Below are positions 36,532 to 46,067 of a DNA stretch of 64,000 bases, in pieces. The notes under the pieces are model-generated. The model saw only the letters and a list, made by a program, of their open reading frames with translations. It made no database searches and had not been told where the DNA came from. Numbering within the stretch: the first letter of the stretch is position 1; each line of letters opens with the position of its first letter. This DNA is from Saprospiraceae bacterium (lineage in GTDB: Bacteria > Bacteroidota > Bacteroidia > Chitinophagales > Saprospiraceae): positions 966,501-1,030,500 of the forward strand of contig JADJYQ010000001.1 of the NCBI GenBank assembly GCA_016719615.1, given 5' to 3'. The translations under genes and the position numbers were made by a program.

Positions 36532-37503
36532 ATGGAACAATACAGCATTTCTTTTTGGAATCTGGAGAATTTATTTGACATTCAAGGTTCGCCAAGAAGG
36601 TCGGATAAATTGGATAGAGCCATTGGCAATGATTTGACTGGTTGGGACCAGACTCAATTGGACCTTAAAATTCAACAGTTGGTTGCTATCATTCAGCAGC
36701 TGAATTCGGGTCAAGGGCCTGATATTTTAGGTGTCTGCGAAGTAGAGAACAAACACGTTTTGGATTTATTGGTTCAAGCGCTAAACCTGCCGAATAGAAA
36801 TTATGCCGTCATCCATTCTGATACCAACGATCAAAGAGGTATTGATGTCGCTATTATTTATGACCAGACGCGTTTTAACATGGAGCCCAATATGATTTTC
36901 AATCATGTCGTGATGCGGCGAACCGCTACGCGGGATATTCTCCAGGTTAATTTTATGACGGTGGCCGGCAACCGTCGTTTGGTGATCATTGTAAACCATT
37001 GGCCTTCGCGCAGTGGGGGCCAATATGAATCTGAAGGGTATCGTCAAATAGCAGGTGAGACCCTCGCTTATTTTCATCATCGCATTATGGAAATACACGG
37101 CCGGGACACGCCAGTTCTGGCCATGGGCGATTTTAACGACGAGCCTTTCGATAAAGCGCTTACTAATTTTGCATTGTCACTCAGAAGCAAAAACAGAGTT
37201 GTGAATGGGACGAATCCTTATTTCCTAAATATGATGTGGCCCCTTATGGATGAAGGCGTTGGGTCTTTCTTTTTTAATAATCAGCCTAATCTCTTAGACC
37301 AGTTCCTTGCAAATGCGAATCTTCTTAAAACAAGCGCTCAAATAAAAGCGAAACCGGCTTCAGTTCAAATTAATAACTTCCCGGAAATGGTCGGATCCGG
37401 TCAATACCCCTCGCCAATTCCTTTTGGGGGCATGGGAAAACCCATTAATCCTGATGGTTTTAGTGATCACTTTCCTATCACTTTGGAATTAGAAGAAAAT
37501 TAA
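36532..37503 (+). CDS. Endonuclease/exonuclease/phosphatase-family protein
   Basis: Protein of 323 aa with the complete EEP catalytic set: SFWNLENLFD at the N-terminus, the metal-binding Glu in GVCEVENKHVLDLL near residue 67, RGIDVAIIYD near 103, NHWPSRSGGQ near 162, GDFNDEPFDKAL near 198 and the final SDHFPITLEL. No signal peptide, so cytoplasmic. Family members cut DNA or RNA, or hydrolyse phosphodiesters of lipids or nucleotides; the strong NHW and GDFND motifs are shared with nuclease-like Bacteroidota homologues. It stands alone between the repeat-bounded modules and the six-copy array. Confidence 0.87.
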   Translation: MEQYSISFWNLENLFDIQGSPRRSDKLDRAIGNDLTGWDQTQLDLKIQQLVAIIQQLNSGQGPDILGVCEVENKHVLDLLVQALNLPNRNYAVIHSDTNDQRGIDVAIIYDQTRFNMEPNMIFNHVVMRRTATRDILQVNFMTVAGNRRLVIIVNHWPSRSGGQYESEGYRQIAGETLAYFHHRIMEIHGRDTPVLAMGDFNDEPFDKALTNFALSLRSKNRVVNGTNPYFLNMMWPLMDEGVGSFFFNNQPNLLDQFLANANLLKTSAQIKAKPASVQINNFPEMVGSGQYPSPIPFGGMGKPINPDGFSDHFPITLELEEN

Positions 37504-37798
37504 ACTTGAGGTTTAAAATTTAAGGAAATCGCATAGGTCAATTTTATTTCACTCAGCTTCAAAACCTATCCAATCGGTTTGAATCATAATTCAAACTCAT
37601 CTAACCTCTCTCCAATACGCAATTTCATTACCTAAGCCGAAAACATGCTTTCTGCGCATCTTACTTTAACAGCAATTAAAGTAAAGCTGCTGTTTTAAAG
37701 AAAATTCGCCTGAATATTTAAATCAGCAAATGGAAACTTGGCTTTAATATGTTTCTGATTTTGCAATTGAGACTCCAAAATATCTTATTCACCATGCT
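37504..37798. other. Intergenic region before the repeat array
   Basis: About 295 bases, AT-rich, without a gene. A weak inverted repeat (TTTAACAGCA at 37665-37674 with TGCTGTTTTA at 37688-37697) may end transcription of the EEP gene. Confidence 0.35.
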
Positions 37799-38945
37799 GG
37801 AAGCCGGCTTCAGCCGGAATAAAAAGCGAACACTCAAAAATGTGGAATCAAAACCGAAAATCCAAAGAAACGTGAATTGAACCGGAAACCATAAATAGGA
37901 ATGGGTTTCAACCCATTCCGAAACGAAATGCAAAACGCAATCCATTTCAAAAATGAAATCATAAAAAGAACATCAAACCCCGGAAGCCGGCTTCAGCCGG
38001 AATAAAAAGCGAACACTCAAAAATGCGGAATCAAAACCGAAAATCCAAAGAAACATGAATTGAACTGGAAACCATAAATAGGAATGGGTTTCAACCCATT
38101 CCGAAACGAAATGCAAAAAACGAAACCCAAAACGAAAACAAATTCCGAAACGAAATGCAAAACGCAATCCATTTCAAAAATGAAATCATAAACGGAACAT
38201 CAAACCCCGGAAGCCGGCTTCAGCCGGAATAAAAAACGAACACTCAAAAAAGTGGAATCAAAACCGAAAATCCAAAGAAACTTGAATTGAACCGGAAACC
38301 ATAAATAGGAATGGGTTTCAACCCATTCCGAAACGAAATGCAAAACGCAATCCATTTCAAAAATGAAATCATAAAAGGAACATCAAACCCCGGAAGCCGG
38401 CTTCAGCCGGAATAAAAAACGAACACTCAAAAATGCGGAATCAAAACCGAAAATCCAAAGAAACTTGAATTGAACCGGAAACCATAAATAGGAATGGGTT
38501 TCAACCCATTCCGAAATGAAATGCAAAACGCAATCCATTTCAAAAATGAAATCATAAAAGGAACATCAAACCCCAGATGCCGGCTTCAGCCGGAATAAAA
38601 AGCGAACACTCAAAAATGTGGAATCAAAACCGAAAATCCAAAGAAACATGAATTGAACCGGAAACCATAAATAGGAATGGGTTTCAACCCATTCCGAAAC
38701 GAAAAATAAAAAACGAAATGCAAAACGAAAACAAATTCCGAAACGAAATGCAAAACGCAATCCATTTCAAAATGAAATCATAAAAGGAACATCAAACCCC
38801 GGAAGCCGGCTTCAGCCGGAATAAAAAGCGAACACTCAAAAAAGTGGAATCAAAACCGAAAATCCAAGGAATCATGAATTGAACCGGAAACCATAAATAG
38901 GAATGGGTTTCAACCCATTCCGAAACGAAATGCAAAACGCAATCC
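37799..38945 (+). repeat. Six-copy tandem array of 183/227-bp palindromic units
   Basis: Units start at 37799, 37982, 38209, 38392, 38575 and 38801, so spacings are 183, 227, 183, 183 and 226. Units 2 and 5 carry an extra stretch of about 44 bases near the end. Each unit opens with the palindrome GGAAGCCGGCTTCAGCCGG (altered in unit 5). About 100 bases later it has a perfect hairpin with 10-bp arms (GGAATGGGTT and its complement) at 37898, 38091, 38308, 38491, 38674 and 38900. All units point the same way. Short open frames on the minus strand inside the array are by-products of the repeat. Confidence 0.92.
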
Positions 38946-39123
38946 ATAACGAAACTGTAAACTAAATCAAAAATGATTTCCAAATTGCAATGAAGCTTTA
39001 TTGTTATGGTTATATTTCCTAAATTTGTTGAGCCAAATTTACCCTTGTACTTTATTATAATTTTGAATGATCATGAAAAACAACAACTTAAAAAGCTAAA
39101 ATAGATCTGGTAATTAATCAACA

Positions 39124-39578
39124 ATGGAAATAATCGAAGTCACTTTTGACAGTTTTTTAATTACGACGGACAAGTCAAAAATGGATATTGCTGCAATTCA
39201 CGACTTTCTATCAAAATATGCGGGTTGGTGTGACAACATTCCTTTTGAAACCGTAAAGACTTCTATTGACAATTCTCTAAACTTCGGACTATTTCATAAT
39301 AACAAACAAATAGGATTTGCAAGAGTCATATCCGACCTTTCAACGATTGCTTATTTAGGAGACATTTATATTTTGGACGATTATCGGGGTCTCGGGCTTT
39401 CCAAAAACTAATGGACATCGTAATGGGTCACCCAGGTTTACAAAAGCTGAGACGATGGATATTATTGACTTCCACAGCAGATTGGCTTTACGAAAAGTAT
39501 GGCTTTACCAAATTGCCTATGCCGGAAATATATATGGAATTATTTGACCCAAATGTTTATAAAATAGGCAAGCAATAA
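39124..39578 (+). pseudogene. GNAT acetyltransferase, frameshifted
   Basis: The first frame (39124-39411) gives the N-terminal part of a GNAT protein ending DIYILDDYRGLGLSKN, where the acetyl-CoA loop should continue. The rest of the domain continues in another frame from 39411 (MDIVMGHPGLQKL, then TADWLYEKYGFTKL) to the stop at 39576-39578. One base missing after the run of five A at 39403-39407 would explain it, so either the gene is broken or the run was misread. A complete protein would have about 150 residues, normal for this family. It precedes the cupin gene by 28 bases. Confidence 0.8.
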
Positions 39579-39606
39579 CTTTACATTTAAATTATCGATA
39601 AAACCT

Positions 39607-39945
39607 ATGAGTAATATTCCATTTCAAACCATAGATTGGAATTCAGTTGAAAAAATTGAATATAAAGGAGAATCAGGTACTGCAATTTGGCAGACCATGT
39701 TATTTAATGGACTTAGAATAAGGATTGTAGAATATTCAGACGGCTATTTGGCAGACCACTGGTGTCAAAAAGGACATATCGTTTATTGTTTAGAAGGAGA
39801 ATTTATTAGCAAATTAAGTACGGGTGAAAAAATTAAATTAATAAAAGGAGAAACATATATAGTATCTGATGGACTTAGTTCACATCGTTCTATATCTGAA
39901 AAATGGGTAAAACTTCTTATCATTGACGGTGATTTTTTAAAATAA
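39607..39945 (+). CDS. DHCW-motif cupin protein
   Basis: Single-domain cupin of 112 aa. The motif YLADHWCQKGHIVYCLEGE near residue 45 contains two His, one Cys and one Glu that would hold a metal in the cupin barrel, and the second motif GETYIVSDGLSSHRS follows near 82. Proteins with this DHCW pattern are widespread but uncharacterised. Cytoplasmic, no signal. It forms a tight pair with the broken GNAT gene upstream and the hydrolase gene 66 bases downstream. Confidence 0.8.
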   Translation: MSNIPFQTIDWNSVEKIEYKGESGTAIWQTMLFNGLRIRIVEYSDGYLADHWCQKGHIVYCLEGEFISKLSTGEKIKLIKGETYIVSDGLSSHRSISEKWVKLLIIDGDFLK

Positions 39946-40011
39946 ATGAAAGAAGTTTTGAAATTGATGGTCGTGCTCCTAAAAATAACATTCTTTTAAT
40001 TTCATTGCAGT

Positions 40012-40953
40012 ATGTTAAAACTTTGGTCAGCAATTTTAATGACATCGATGGCAGCCTTTTTCTTTTCAGCTTCTCTTTGGGCGCAGGAAAATGTAACTAT
40101 AATTTCTGGCGGAATTGAATTATCGGGGACTTTAGAGCTGGCTAAAAAGAAAACAAATAAGGCTATCTTGATTATTTCCGGATCAGGACAAACGGATAGA
40201 GATGGAAATACTAAACCACTATATGTAAATGATGCCCTCAAAAAACTTGCCTTAGAATTATCAAATTTGGGATATACCAGTTTGCGATATGACAAGAGAG
40301 GTGTTGGTAAAAGTTTATCAGATTTAGTATCTTACGAATCCTTGCGTTTTGAAGATTACGTCACGGATGCAACAAATTGGATTTCTTATTTAAAAAAAGA
40401 ATATTCTGATATCGCCGTCATTGGGCATAGTCAAGGCGCATTGGTTGCTATGTTGGCAATTCAAAATAATCCGGTTAACAAATTCATCTCCTTAGCCGGG
40501 CTTACAGACGATCTCTATACTACTTTGAAAAGGCAATTATCAAACAAGCCCAATTTTGTAAAGGATGCAGCTTTTCCTATTTTGGATAGCCTGAAAAGAG
40601 GTGTAAAAGTTGATAGTGTCCCTTCATTTCTGCAAAGTCTGATGGGTCCCGCTGTCCAAAATTATTTTTTGTCATTTATGAAATATGAGCCAAGAGAGGA
40701 AATTAAAAAACTTGGCATCCCTATTTTAATAATTCAAGGTACTACCGACTTACAAATAACGGTTGAAGGTGCTACAGAAATGAGTAAGCTCACAAACTTA
40801 GCGAGCTTAAAAGTAATAATAGGTATGAATCATGTGCTCAGAAAAAGCACTGCCGATGCATCTGAAAATATGGCAACTTATAACAATGCCGAATTGCCGC
40901 TTCACAATGAGTTGATTGGTGAAATAAAGGCTTTTTTGAAAGATAAAAATTAA
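40012..40953 (+). CDS. Exported alpha/beta hydrolase
   Basis: Protein of 313 aa with a signal peptide (MLKLWSAILMTSMAAFFFSASLWAQ). The alpha/beta hydrolase landmarks are present: oxyanion region AILIISGSGQTDRDGN near residue 50, nucleophile elbow AVIGHSQGALVAM near 140, acid strand PILIIQGTTDLQITV near 240, and the catalytic His in GMNHVLRK near 275. Typical of periplasmic esterases or acyl hydrolases of the YqiA/DUF3887-like type seen in Bacteroidota. Substrate unknown. Confidence 0.85.
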   Translation: MLKLWSAILMTSMAAFFFSASLWAQENVTIISGGIELSGTLELAKKKTNKAILIISGSGQTDRDGNTKPLYVNDALKKLALELSNLGYTSLRYDKRGVGKSLSDLVSYESLRFEDYVTDATNWISYLKKEYSDIAVIGHSQGALVAMLAIQNNPVNKFISLAGLTDDLYTTLKRQLSNKPNFVKDAAFPILDSLKRGVKVDSVPSFLQSLMGPAVQNYFLSFMKYEPREEIKKLGIPILIIQGTTDLQITVEGATEMSKLTNLASLKVIIGMNHVLRKSTADASENMATYNNAELPLHNELIGEIKAFLKDKN

Positions 40954-41395
40954 ACAAATAATTGCATACTACTTGCATATTTAAGACAATATGGTTTTAC
41001 AATCCTTATTTCAAAGTAATTGATTTATATACTACAGGCCTAGTAAGTAAAATTTTTCATCTATTCTGTACTGAACTTAGCAACTTTGTAAAGATTATTT
41101 AAAAACAGGTACTTTATGAGACCTGAAAAATTTATAAAACTTTCTTAAGATCACGATTTTAAATCCTAAATTTATTTTCAATTCAATTGATTCAGTACAT
41201 ACTGCTTTCGCAGAGCTGAAAGCAATGCTGCTGCGATTCCTGATCAACAAACACACAAACGCACATGTTATTTCATGCGCTACAATATTTCTGTGAATGA
41301 AAAATTAATTACTAATTTTGGCAGCTGATGTTCGAACTTGTGGCGACTATGCCACATCAGGTAACTTATACGCAAGCAATACTCGAAAAAAAAAT
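40954..41395. other. Intergenic region before the SASA esterase gene
   Basis: About 440 bases without a gene. A small inverted repeat GCTTTC/GAAAGC lies at 41204-41223. Nothing else recognisable. Confidence 0.3.
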
Positions 41396-44300
41396 ATGAT
41401 AAAGCTGCTTTTTAAAAAATGTATCATGAATAATTTGTGTAAAGCCAATATTAAGTTTCAAATCCTACAAAAAAATTATTGGGCTGCCGTTTTATTAGTA
41501 TTAATTCCTGGCATTTTTAATATTGCCAATGCTCAAATTGTAAAGGGTTCACAATCCGGATTCACCTGGATAAGTACAGAACATATTGCTGATACGAGCT
41601 TTGGTTCAGGTTATACCATGTATTGTGCCGCCTGGCCCATATTTAAGCAGTATCCCGGGCCTGCCGAATTTCAAACGGGTTTGAGCAGTAGCTGGTTGAC
41701 GACTCAAAAAATAAGTGGGCAGGAACAGTTTTATACTACAATTGAAGGAGGTTTGGGTTGGTGGCATGACACGCGTTTTGGTACCAAAGTCCCCAAGTTT
41801 ATTATGGGTGGGGTGTCCCATGATTTTTATGCCTGGGCTAATGGTCCCGGCGCTGGAAGAAGTAACAGCTTACCAAATGGGCAGCGGGATTGGAGCACTC
41901 CCGGAGGCAAATATGGTGTGGCCCAGTTATCCAATAAATTACTGTGGGCACCTGACGGATTGAATATGGCCCAAAGTCTGAATGGTGAAATGCTTGGATA
42001 TGGATATATTCCTTTGCCTTTAACAGAACCGATAAGCAATACCAATGGCACGAACATCAAAACAGGGAATCAATGTTGGACCTTATTCTTGAATTCCACC
42101 AATTTTAAAGGGCCTGTAAGTTTTTTTCTGCCCACTTTTTGGACTGAAGCTGTTTTGCTCAATCCTGGCTTAGAAGGTCTGATGCTAGATACTAGGCCTT
42201 CAGATCCCAATGTAGCTTTTGGAGTTGAACATGCGGGGTCTCCGGCTATCATCGCCCATGATGCCAATGGAAAAAGATACGCTAAGGTCAATCGCTTGCA
42301 GTTTCCGGCCAATAATGATGACAGATCAATGATTTTAAACCAAATTTCAGTTTATTCCCGGGATGCACTTTGGAATGACATGGAGTCCTGGTTTAATGGT
42401 GGCCCTAAAGTACCAACCCGCATTCAAGCTGCCGGGATTCGCCCGGTTCCTTTTATCAATAATGGAGGATCTATGTTTGCTGAGATTCAAGAAAACGGAC
42501 CCACGAGAATAAAAAAAGAGGTCGACCTCAACTATATTGATAACGTGCAGCTCAATAATGATATCATGGGCTTTGAATATGATCTCAATGTCGTTGAGAA
42601 AGATGGAAAAGTCTTTAAATTGCCCGAATATTTCAGGCTTGATACCGACAGTTTATGGCATGCAATTGAAGAGACCGAAGTGCCCACTTCTACAAATTTG
42701 TTAGCCACCCCGGTTCCTAAATCGCCTCGATCAGAAATCACCTATTTGACACCTTTAGACCCGGATTGTCTTTGGCAAGATCCCAATGGTCCCTGGAACA
42801 ATCCCGGACCGGTAGCGGGCCCATTTAAAGCAGACCTCGGAGACGGCACCACAATTACCTATTACTGGTATCGTTTTGTGGACCAACCCGCTATCATCCA
42901 TGCAAATCTAACCTTGGATATGCGCAACAAACTCCAACAAAGAATCGAACTCATTCATGCCAACTGGAGTCATACCGATGAATACCTGGCAAATCCTGCC
43001 ATCGGAAGAATTGCTACCGTTGATCCTGCGGCTATCATTCAAGCACCGGCAGGCCTGGAAATAGGTTATGTTCCTATTGTAACCAGACAAGAAAAAACGC
43101 AAAAAAAAGTAAGGGTATTTGTTATGGCCGGTCAGTCGAATATGCAAGGATATGGCTCCGTCAATCGTCCCGAAAATGCTCCCGGAACCTTAAATCATGT
43201 GATCCAAAATGATTCAACCGGAAAGTGGTCTGAAATCGGGAGCTTAAATCATTGGACTACACTTGAAAATGCATACCTCTACTATGAGCAAGGCAGCGAC
43301 ACCATAAAGTCAAATGTTACAGTAGGCCAAGGGGCCTATTCGGATTTGATTGGGCCTGAATTGACCTTTGCACATCAGTTGGATAAATATTATGAAGACC
43401 CCATTTTAATTATAAAAACGGCCTGGGGAGGCAAAAGTCTGGCCGTTGATTTTCGTCCGCCTTCGGCTGGAGGAAATGTTGGCGATTCCTATCTGGCGTT
43501 GATCCAAAAGTTGAACCATGTTACTGAAAACATGGGAAGTTATTTTCCCGAGCTCAAGGCAATGGATTTTGAAATTTCAGGATTTGTCTGGTTTCAAGGT
43601 TGGAATGATGGCGCATCCGACGACCATTTGAATGAATATGAAAGCAATTTGTATCATTTGGTAAATGATGTTAGAAATGAGCTGAAAAACCCCAAACTAC
43701 CTGTAATTATAGCAAGCGCCGGCCAGGGTGGCTATGAGCAAACCAATGACACATGGGTTCAGAGTATGCAAAATATAGTTTCTGTGGCTCAAGAAACCGT
43801 GGCTTGTAATGATAGTATTTATGGTGGTAAAGTTGGATTCGTCAATTCGAAACCATTTTATTTAAATCGGTCAGAATCGCCGGAAGATGCCATTTATCAC
43901 TATAACAATAATGCCCTGACTTTTTTAAATATTGGCAAAGCCATGGGTGATGAAATGATATTGGCGATCAACGATATGTCGTTTTGTTATCAGGACTGCG
44001 CCAATCCGATACTGCCTGATGTCGTATCGATTGGGAACAGAGTATGGAATGATTTGAATCGAAATGGCATCAATGAACCCGATGAGCCTGGAATTCCGGG
44101 AGTGTCTCTGGTCATTTGGTCGGATTCAGACGGCGATGGTATTCCGGACTGGAAAGGATTTGGGGGTGTTCGCGTGACAGATGAAAATGGATATTATCGC
44201 TTTTCAGGTCTTAAGCCCGGCAACTATGTAGTTTTTGTTTGGCAGGTGAACAATTGGGATCCTGGAGAACCATTAGAATTTTTTGTATCCACAAATGGAT

Positions 44301-44764
44301 TCCAGGCAAATGCAAACAATGATGTTGATTTTGACAATAATGGTTTTGGAAATCCTTTCACGGATATTATGTCCGGTATTGTGACCCTTGGAATAAACGA
44401 AGAGCCACTGAATGATGGCGACCCATTTAATTGTTATTTTAATTATGATGCCAACGGAAATAACAGCGTCGATTTTGGTTTCTATAACCCTAAAGTGGTC
44501 TCAAATAATGGAAATTTAAATGAACAAGATTGGATTCAAATTTTTCCGATGCCGGTGCTGGACAAGTTTTCAATCAAAGGCAGATTTTCTGGTTCATATG
44601 ACTTGGAGATGTTTGATTCATTTGGTCGTATGGTAAGAAGTGTTGAATGGAAAGAATCCGCCCAAACCATAGATATTTCTTCGTTTCCGGCAGGTATGTA
44701 TATCATTAATTTAAAACATCAGACTAACAAAGACCGGAAAATATTCAAATTGATAAAAATATAA
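41396..44764 (+). CDS. Large secreted protein with sialate O-acetylesterase, SdrD-B and T9SS domains
   Basis: Protein of 1122 aa from the ATG at 41396; an ATG at 41426 is equally possible, while the TTG start at 41318 is unlikely. After a signal peptide (hydrophobic core VLLVLIPGIFNIANAQ) the first 530 residues are a beta-rich region I do not recognise. Then comes a SASA/CE6-type SGNH esterase: nucleophile in VFVMAGQSNMQGYG near residue 573 and the D..H pair in EDAIYHYNNNALTFLNIGKA. Residues 880-980 are an SdrD B-like Cna repeat (IGNRVWNDLNRNGINEPDE), and the end is a Por sorting domain (IQIFPMPVLDKFSIKG, terminal KIFKLIKI). Likely a surface esterase that removes acetyl groups from glycans. 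Confidence 0.86.
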   Translation: MIKLLFKKCIMNNLCKANIKFQILQKNYWAAVLLVLIPGIFNIANAQIVKGSQSGFTWISTEHIADTSFGSGYTMYCAAWPIFKQYPGPAEFQTGLSSSWLTTQKISGQEQFYTTIEGGLGWWHDTRFGTKVPKFIMGGVSHDFYAWANGPGAGRSNSLPNGQRDWSTPGGKYGVAQLSNKLLWAPDGLNMAQSLNGEMLGYGYIPLPLTEPISNTNGTNIKTGNQCWTLFLNSTNFKGPVSFFLPTFWTEAVLLNPGLEGLMLDTRPSDPNVAFGVEHAGSPAIIAHDANGKRYAKVNRLQFPANNDDRSMILNQISVYSRDALWNDMESWFNGGPKVPTRIQAAGIRPVPFINNGGSMFAEIQENGPTRIKKEVDLNYIDNVQLNNDIMGFEYDLNVVEKDGKVFKLPEYFRLDTDSLWHAIEETEVPTSTNLLATPVPKSPRSEITYLTPLDPDCLWQDPNGPWNNPGPVAGPFKADLGDGTTITYYWYRFVDQPAIIHANLTLDMRNKLQQRIELIHANWSHTDEYLANPAIGRIATVDPAAIIQAPAGLEIGYVPIVTRQEKTQKKVRVFVMAGQSNMQGYGSVNRPENAPGTLNHVIQNDSTGKWSEIGSLNHWTTLENAYLYYEQGSDTIKSNVTVGQGAYSDLIGPELTFAHQLDKYYEDPILIIKTAWGGKSLAVDFRPPSAGGNVGDSYLALIQKLNHVTENMGSYFPELKAMDFEISGFVWFQGWNDGASDDHLNEYESNLYHLVNDVRNELKNPKLPVIIASAGQGGYEQTNDTWVQSMQNIVSVAQETVACNDSIYGGKVGFVNSKPFYLNRSESPEDAIYHYNNNALTFLNIGKAMGDEMILAINDMSFCYQDCANPILPDVVSIGNRVWNDLNRNGINEPDEPGIPGVSLVIWSDSDGDGIPDWKGFGGVRVTDENGYYRFSGLKPGNYVVFVWQVNNWDPGEPLEFFVSTNGFQANANNDVDFDNNGFGNPFTDIMSGIVTLGINEEPLNDGDPFNCYFNYDANGNNSVDFGFYNPKVVSNNGNLNEQDWIQIFPMPVLDKFSIKGRFSGSYDLEMFDSFGRMVRSVEWKESAQTIDISSFPAGMYIINLKHQTNKDRKIFKLIKI

Positions 44765-44828
44765 ATTGAATCCAAAAAAGCTGACATAATAGATTGGCCA
44801 ACTAAATTTACCTCCACCTATTTTTTTC

Positions 44829-45143
44829 ATGCGGCAAATTGGAACGCATGAATTACACAAATGCATTCGCTGGATAATGACCTTAACAAACCACGCATAC
44901 TTGCCCGACATAATTCCAATCCATTATCATCTTGAAGGACGCGCAAATGGTTTTGAAGCGAAAGTATATATTTTGATTTTACTCTTTATCGCAACAGTCC
45001 TGTTTATCGGACCGACCATAGCGAATAATTTTCATCTTGTATTTAGTGATCCTCTTGAGATAAGTTCAGACAAAACAGTAAGACAATATACAAATGCCAC
45101 AAGAATGATTGGATATTTATTGGTTCTTATACATTTTGCATGA
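44829..45143 (+). pseudogene. Decayed DUF1648 membrane protein
   Basis: A 104-codon frame whose middle part matches DUF1648/SdpI-like proteins: YLPDIIPIHYHLEGRANGF, then a membrane helix and RQYTNATRMIGYL. The usual N-terminal helix is replaced by unrelated residues, and the protein ends at once after the motif that normally precedes the last two helices. It therefore looks like an internal fragment of a roughly 170-residue gene, not a functional product. Confidence 0.6.
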
Positions 45144-45196
45144 AATCGTAACAAGCAGCCCGTAGAATGGGCGTAAAATTTCCTGAGACATACATT

Positions 45197-45553
45197 TTAG
45201 AACCTATAATAAGCGACAACAATTGACATTAAAATACAGACTACAATTAAAGGCAACATTTTCATTTCTTTACTTTTTATTTTATCAAATAAAGCTCCTG
45301 TTAATACCAATACAAAGCAGACCGCTGTAACGGGAGTAAGAATAGGATATACATTTATAAGCTGAGGTACGATAATTCCAATCACACCAAGCAATTCCAA
45401 AACCCCAAGAATTTTTAAAAAAATCAGCTTTCTATCTGGGAGCGATTGTTTTCCTGCAAGCATGTTATTTGTTGAAGGGTTTAATTTTTTCATTGCTGCT
45501 CCAGCGAAAACTAGGGCTAGTAAAGTCTGAAAAATCCAAATTATGAGTTCCAT
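45197..45553 (-). CDS. DoxX-like membrane protein
   Basis: Protein of 118 aa with four membrane helices: residues 2-20 (LIIWIFQTLLALVFAGAAM), 45-65, 70-88 and 97-114. The pattern GAAMKKL at the first helix end and FLKILGVLELLGVIGIIVP fits DoxX family members of Bacteroidota. It is divergent from the HxlR regulator, with the operator between them, so HxlR probably represses or activates it. DoxX-like proteins are linked to redox and quinone-related stress, but this one's job is unknown. Confidence 0.78.
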   Translation of the reverse strand: MELIIWIFQTLLALVFAGAAMKKLNPSTNNMLAGKQSLPDRKLIFLKILGVLELLGVIGIIVPQLINVYPILTPVTAVCFVLVLTGALFDKIKSKEMKMLPLIVVCILMSIVVAYYRF

Positions 45554-45562
45554 TTATTTTTT

Positions 45563-45590
45563 TTTGATGGGACAAAATTAGTTATATTTG
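45563..45590 (+). promoter_or_regulatory. Candidate promoter of the hxlR-type gene
   Basis: TTTG at 45563-45566, a 16-base spacer and TATATTTG at 45583-45590 fit the Bacteroidota -7 box and a -33-like element; the spacer is a little short. On the opposite strand, TAATTTTG at 45573-45580 is a -7 box for the divergent DoxX-like gene. The palindrome at 45601-45630 begins 10 bases downstream of the forward -7 box. Confidence 0.5.
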
Positions 45591-45600
45591 CTATCCATAA

Positions 45601-45630
45601 GATATTACTATCCTTTTGGATAGTGATATC
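45601..45630. promoter_or_regulatory. Palindromic operator between DoxX-like and HxlR genes
   Basis: Two 13-base arms (45601-45613 and 45618-45630) pair at 12 of 13 positions around a TTTT loop. The left arm starts GATATTACTATCC. It lies 21 bases before the HxlR start and 10 bases after the -7 box, where a bound dimer would block transcription. A partial third half-site, GCTATCCAT, lies at 45590-45598. Confidence 0.78.
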
Positions 45631-45651
45631 CTCAAACATAGTAATAAAAGG

Positions 45652-46020
45652 ATGACTACTACAAAAACGACAACACAAGCAAGTCAAGAACATGAAACAT
45701 GTAAAAAACGAATGCTTCCCGTACGTGACGCTTTGGAAGTCTTAAATGGAAAATGGAAGTTGCCAATTATGCTGTCCATTTCTTTTGGGGCAAAGAGATT
45801 TAAACAAATATCAAAGGATGTAGGAGATATTACGGATAAGATGTTATCTAAACACCTAAAGGAATTGGAAACAAATCAGTTGATCATTAGAAAAGTTTAT
45901 GACACATTTCCGCCCACAGTTGAGTATTCAATAACAGAGCATGGAATGACATTAAGGAAAGTAATTAAGGAATTGGCCGATTGGGGCCAAATTCATCGGA
46001 ATAAAATAATCGGGCATTAG
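45652..46020 (+). CDS. HxlR-family transcription regulator
   Basis: Protein of 122 aa from the ATG at 45652; the frame is open back to a TTG at 45616 inside the operator. It is a winged helix of the HxlR type: CKKRMLPVRDALEVLNGKWK at the N-terminus with the conserved early Cys, then KRFKQISKDVGDITDKMLSK as recognition helix and TVEYSITEHGMTLRKVIKEL as the wing and dimer helix. Such proteins sense electrophiles or oxidants through the Cys and usually control a neighbouring divergent gene. The DinB-like gene follows 47 bases later. Confidence 0.9.
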   Translation: MTTTKTTTQASQEHETCKKRMLPVRDALEVLNGKWKLPIMLSISFGAKRFKQISKDVGDITDKMLSKHLKELETNQLIIRKVYDTFPPTVEYSITEHGMTLRKVIKELADWGQIHRNKIIGH

Positions 46021-46067
46021 CACGAACAAAATTGCTTTGCCAGTAATATCATCGGAAATCAAAAAAA

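Noticed and set aside
37799..38945. CRISPR array
   Set aside because: The six copies are 183-227 bp each and similar throughout; there are no short repeats alternating with unique spacers and no cas genes.
37718..38983. Four short minus-strand ORFs in the array
   Set aside because: Their proteins (for example ETHSYLWFPVQF) simply read the repeat and its hairpin; they differ only where the copies differ.
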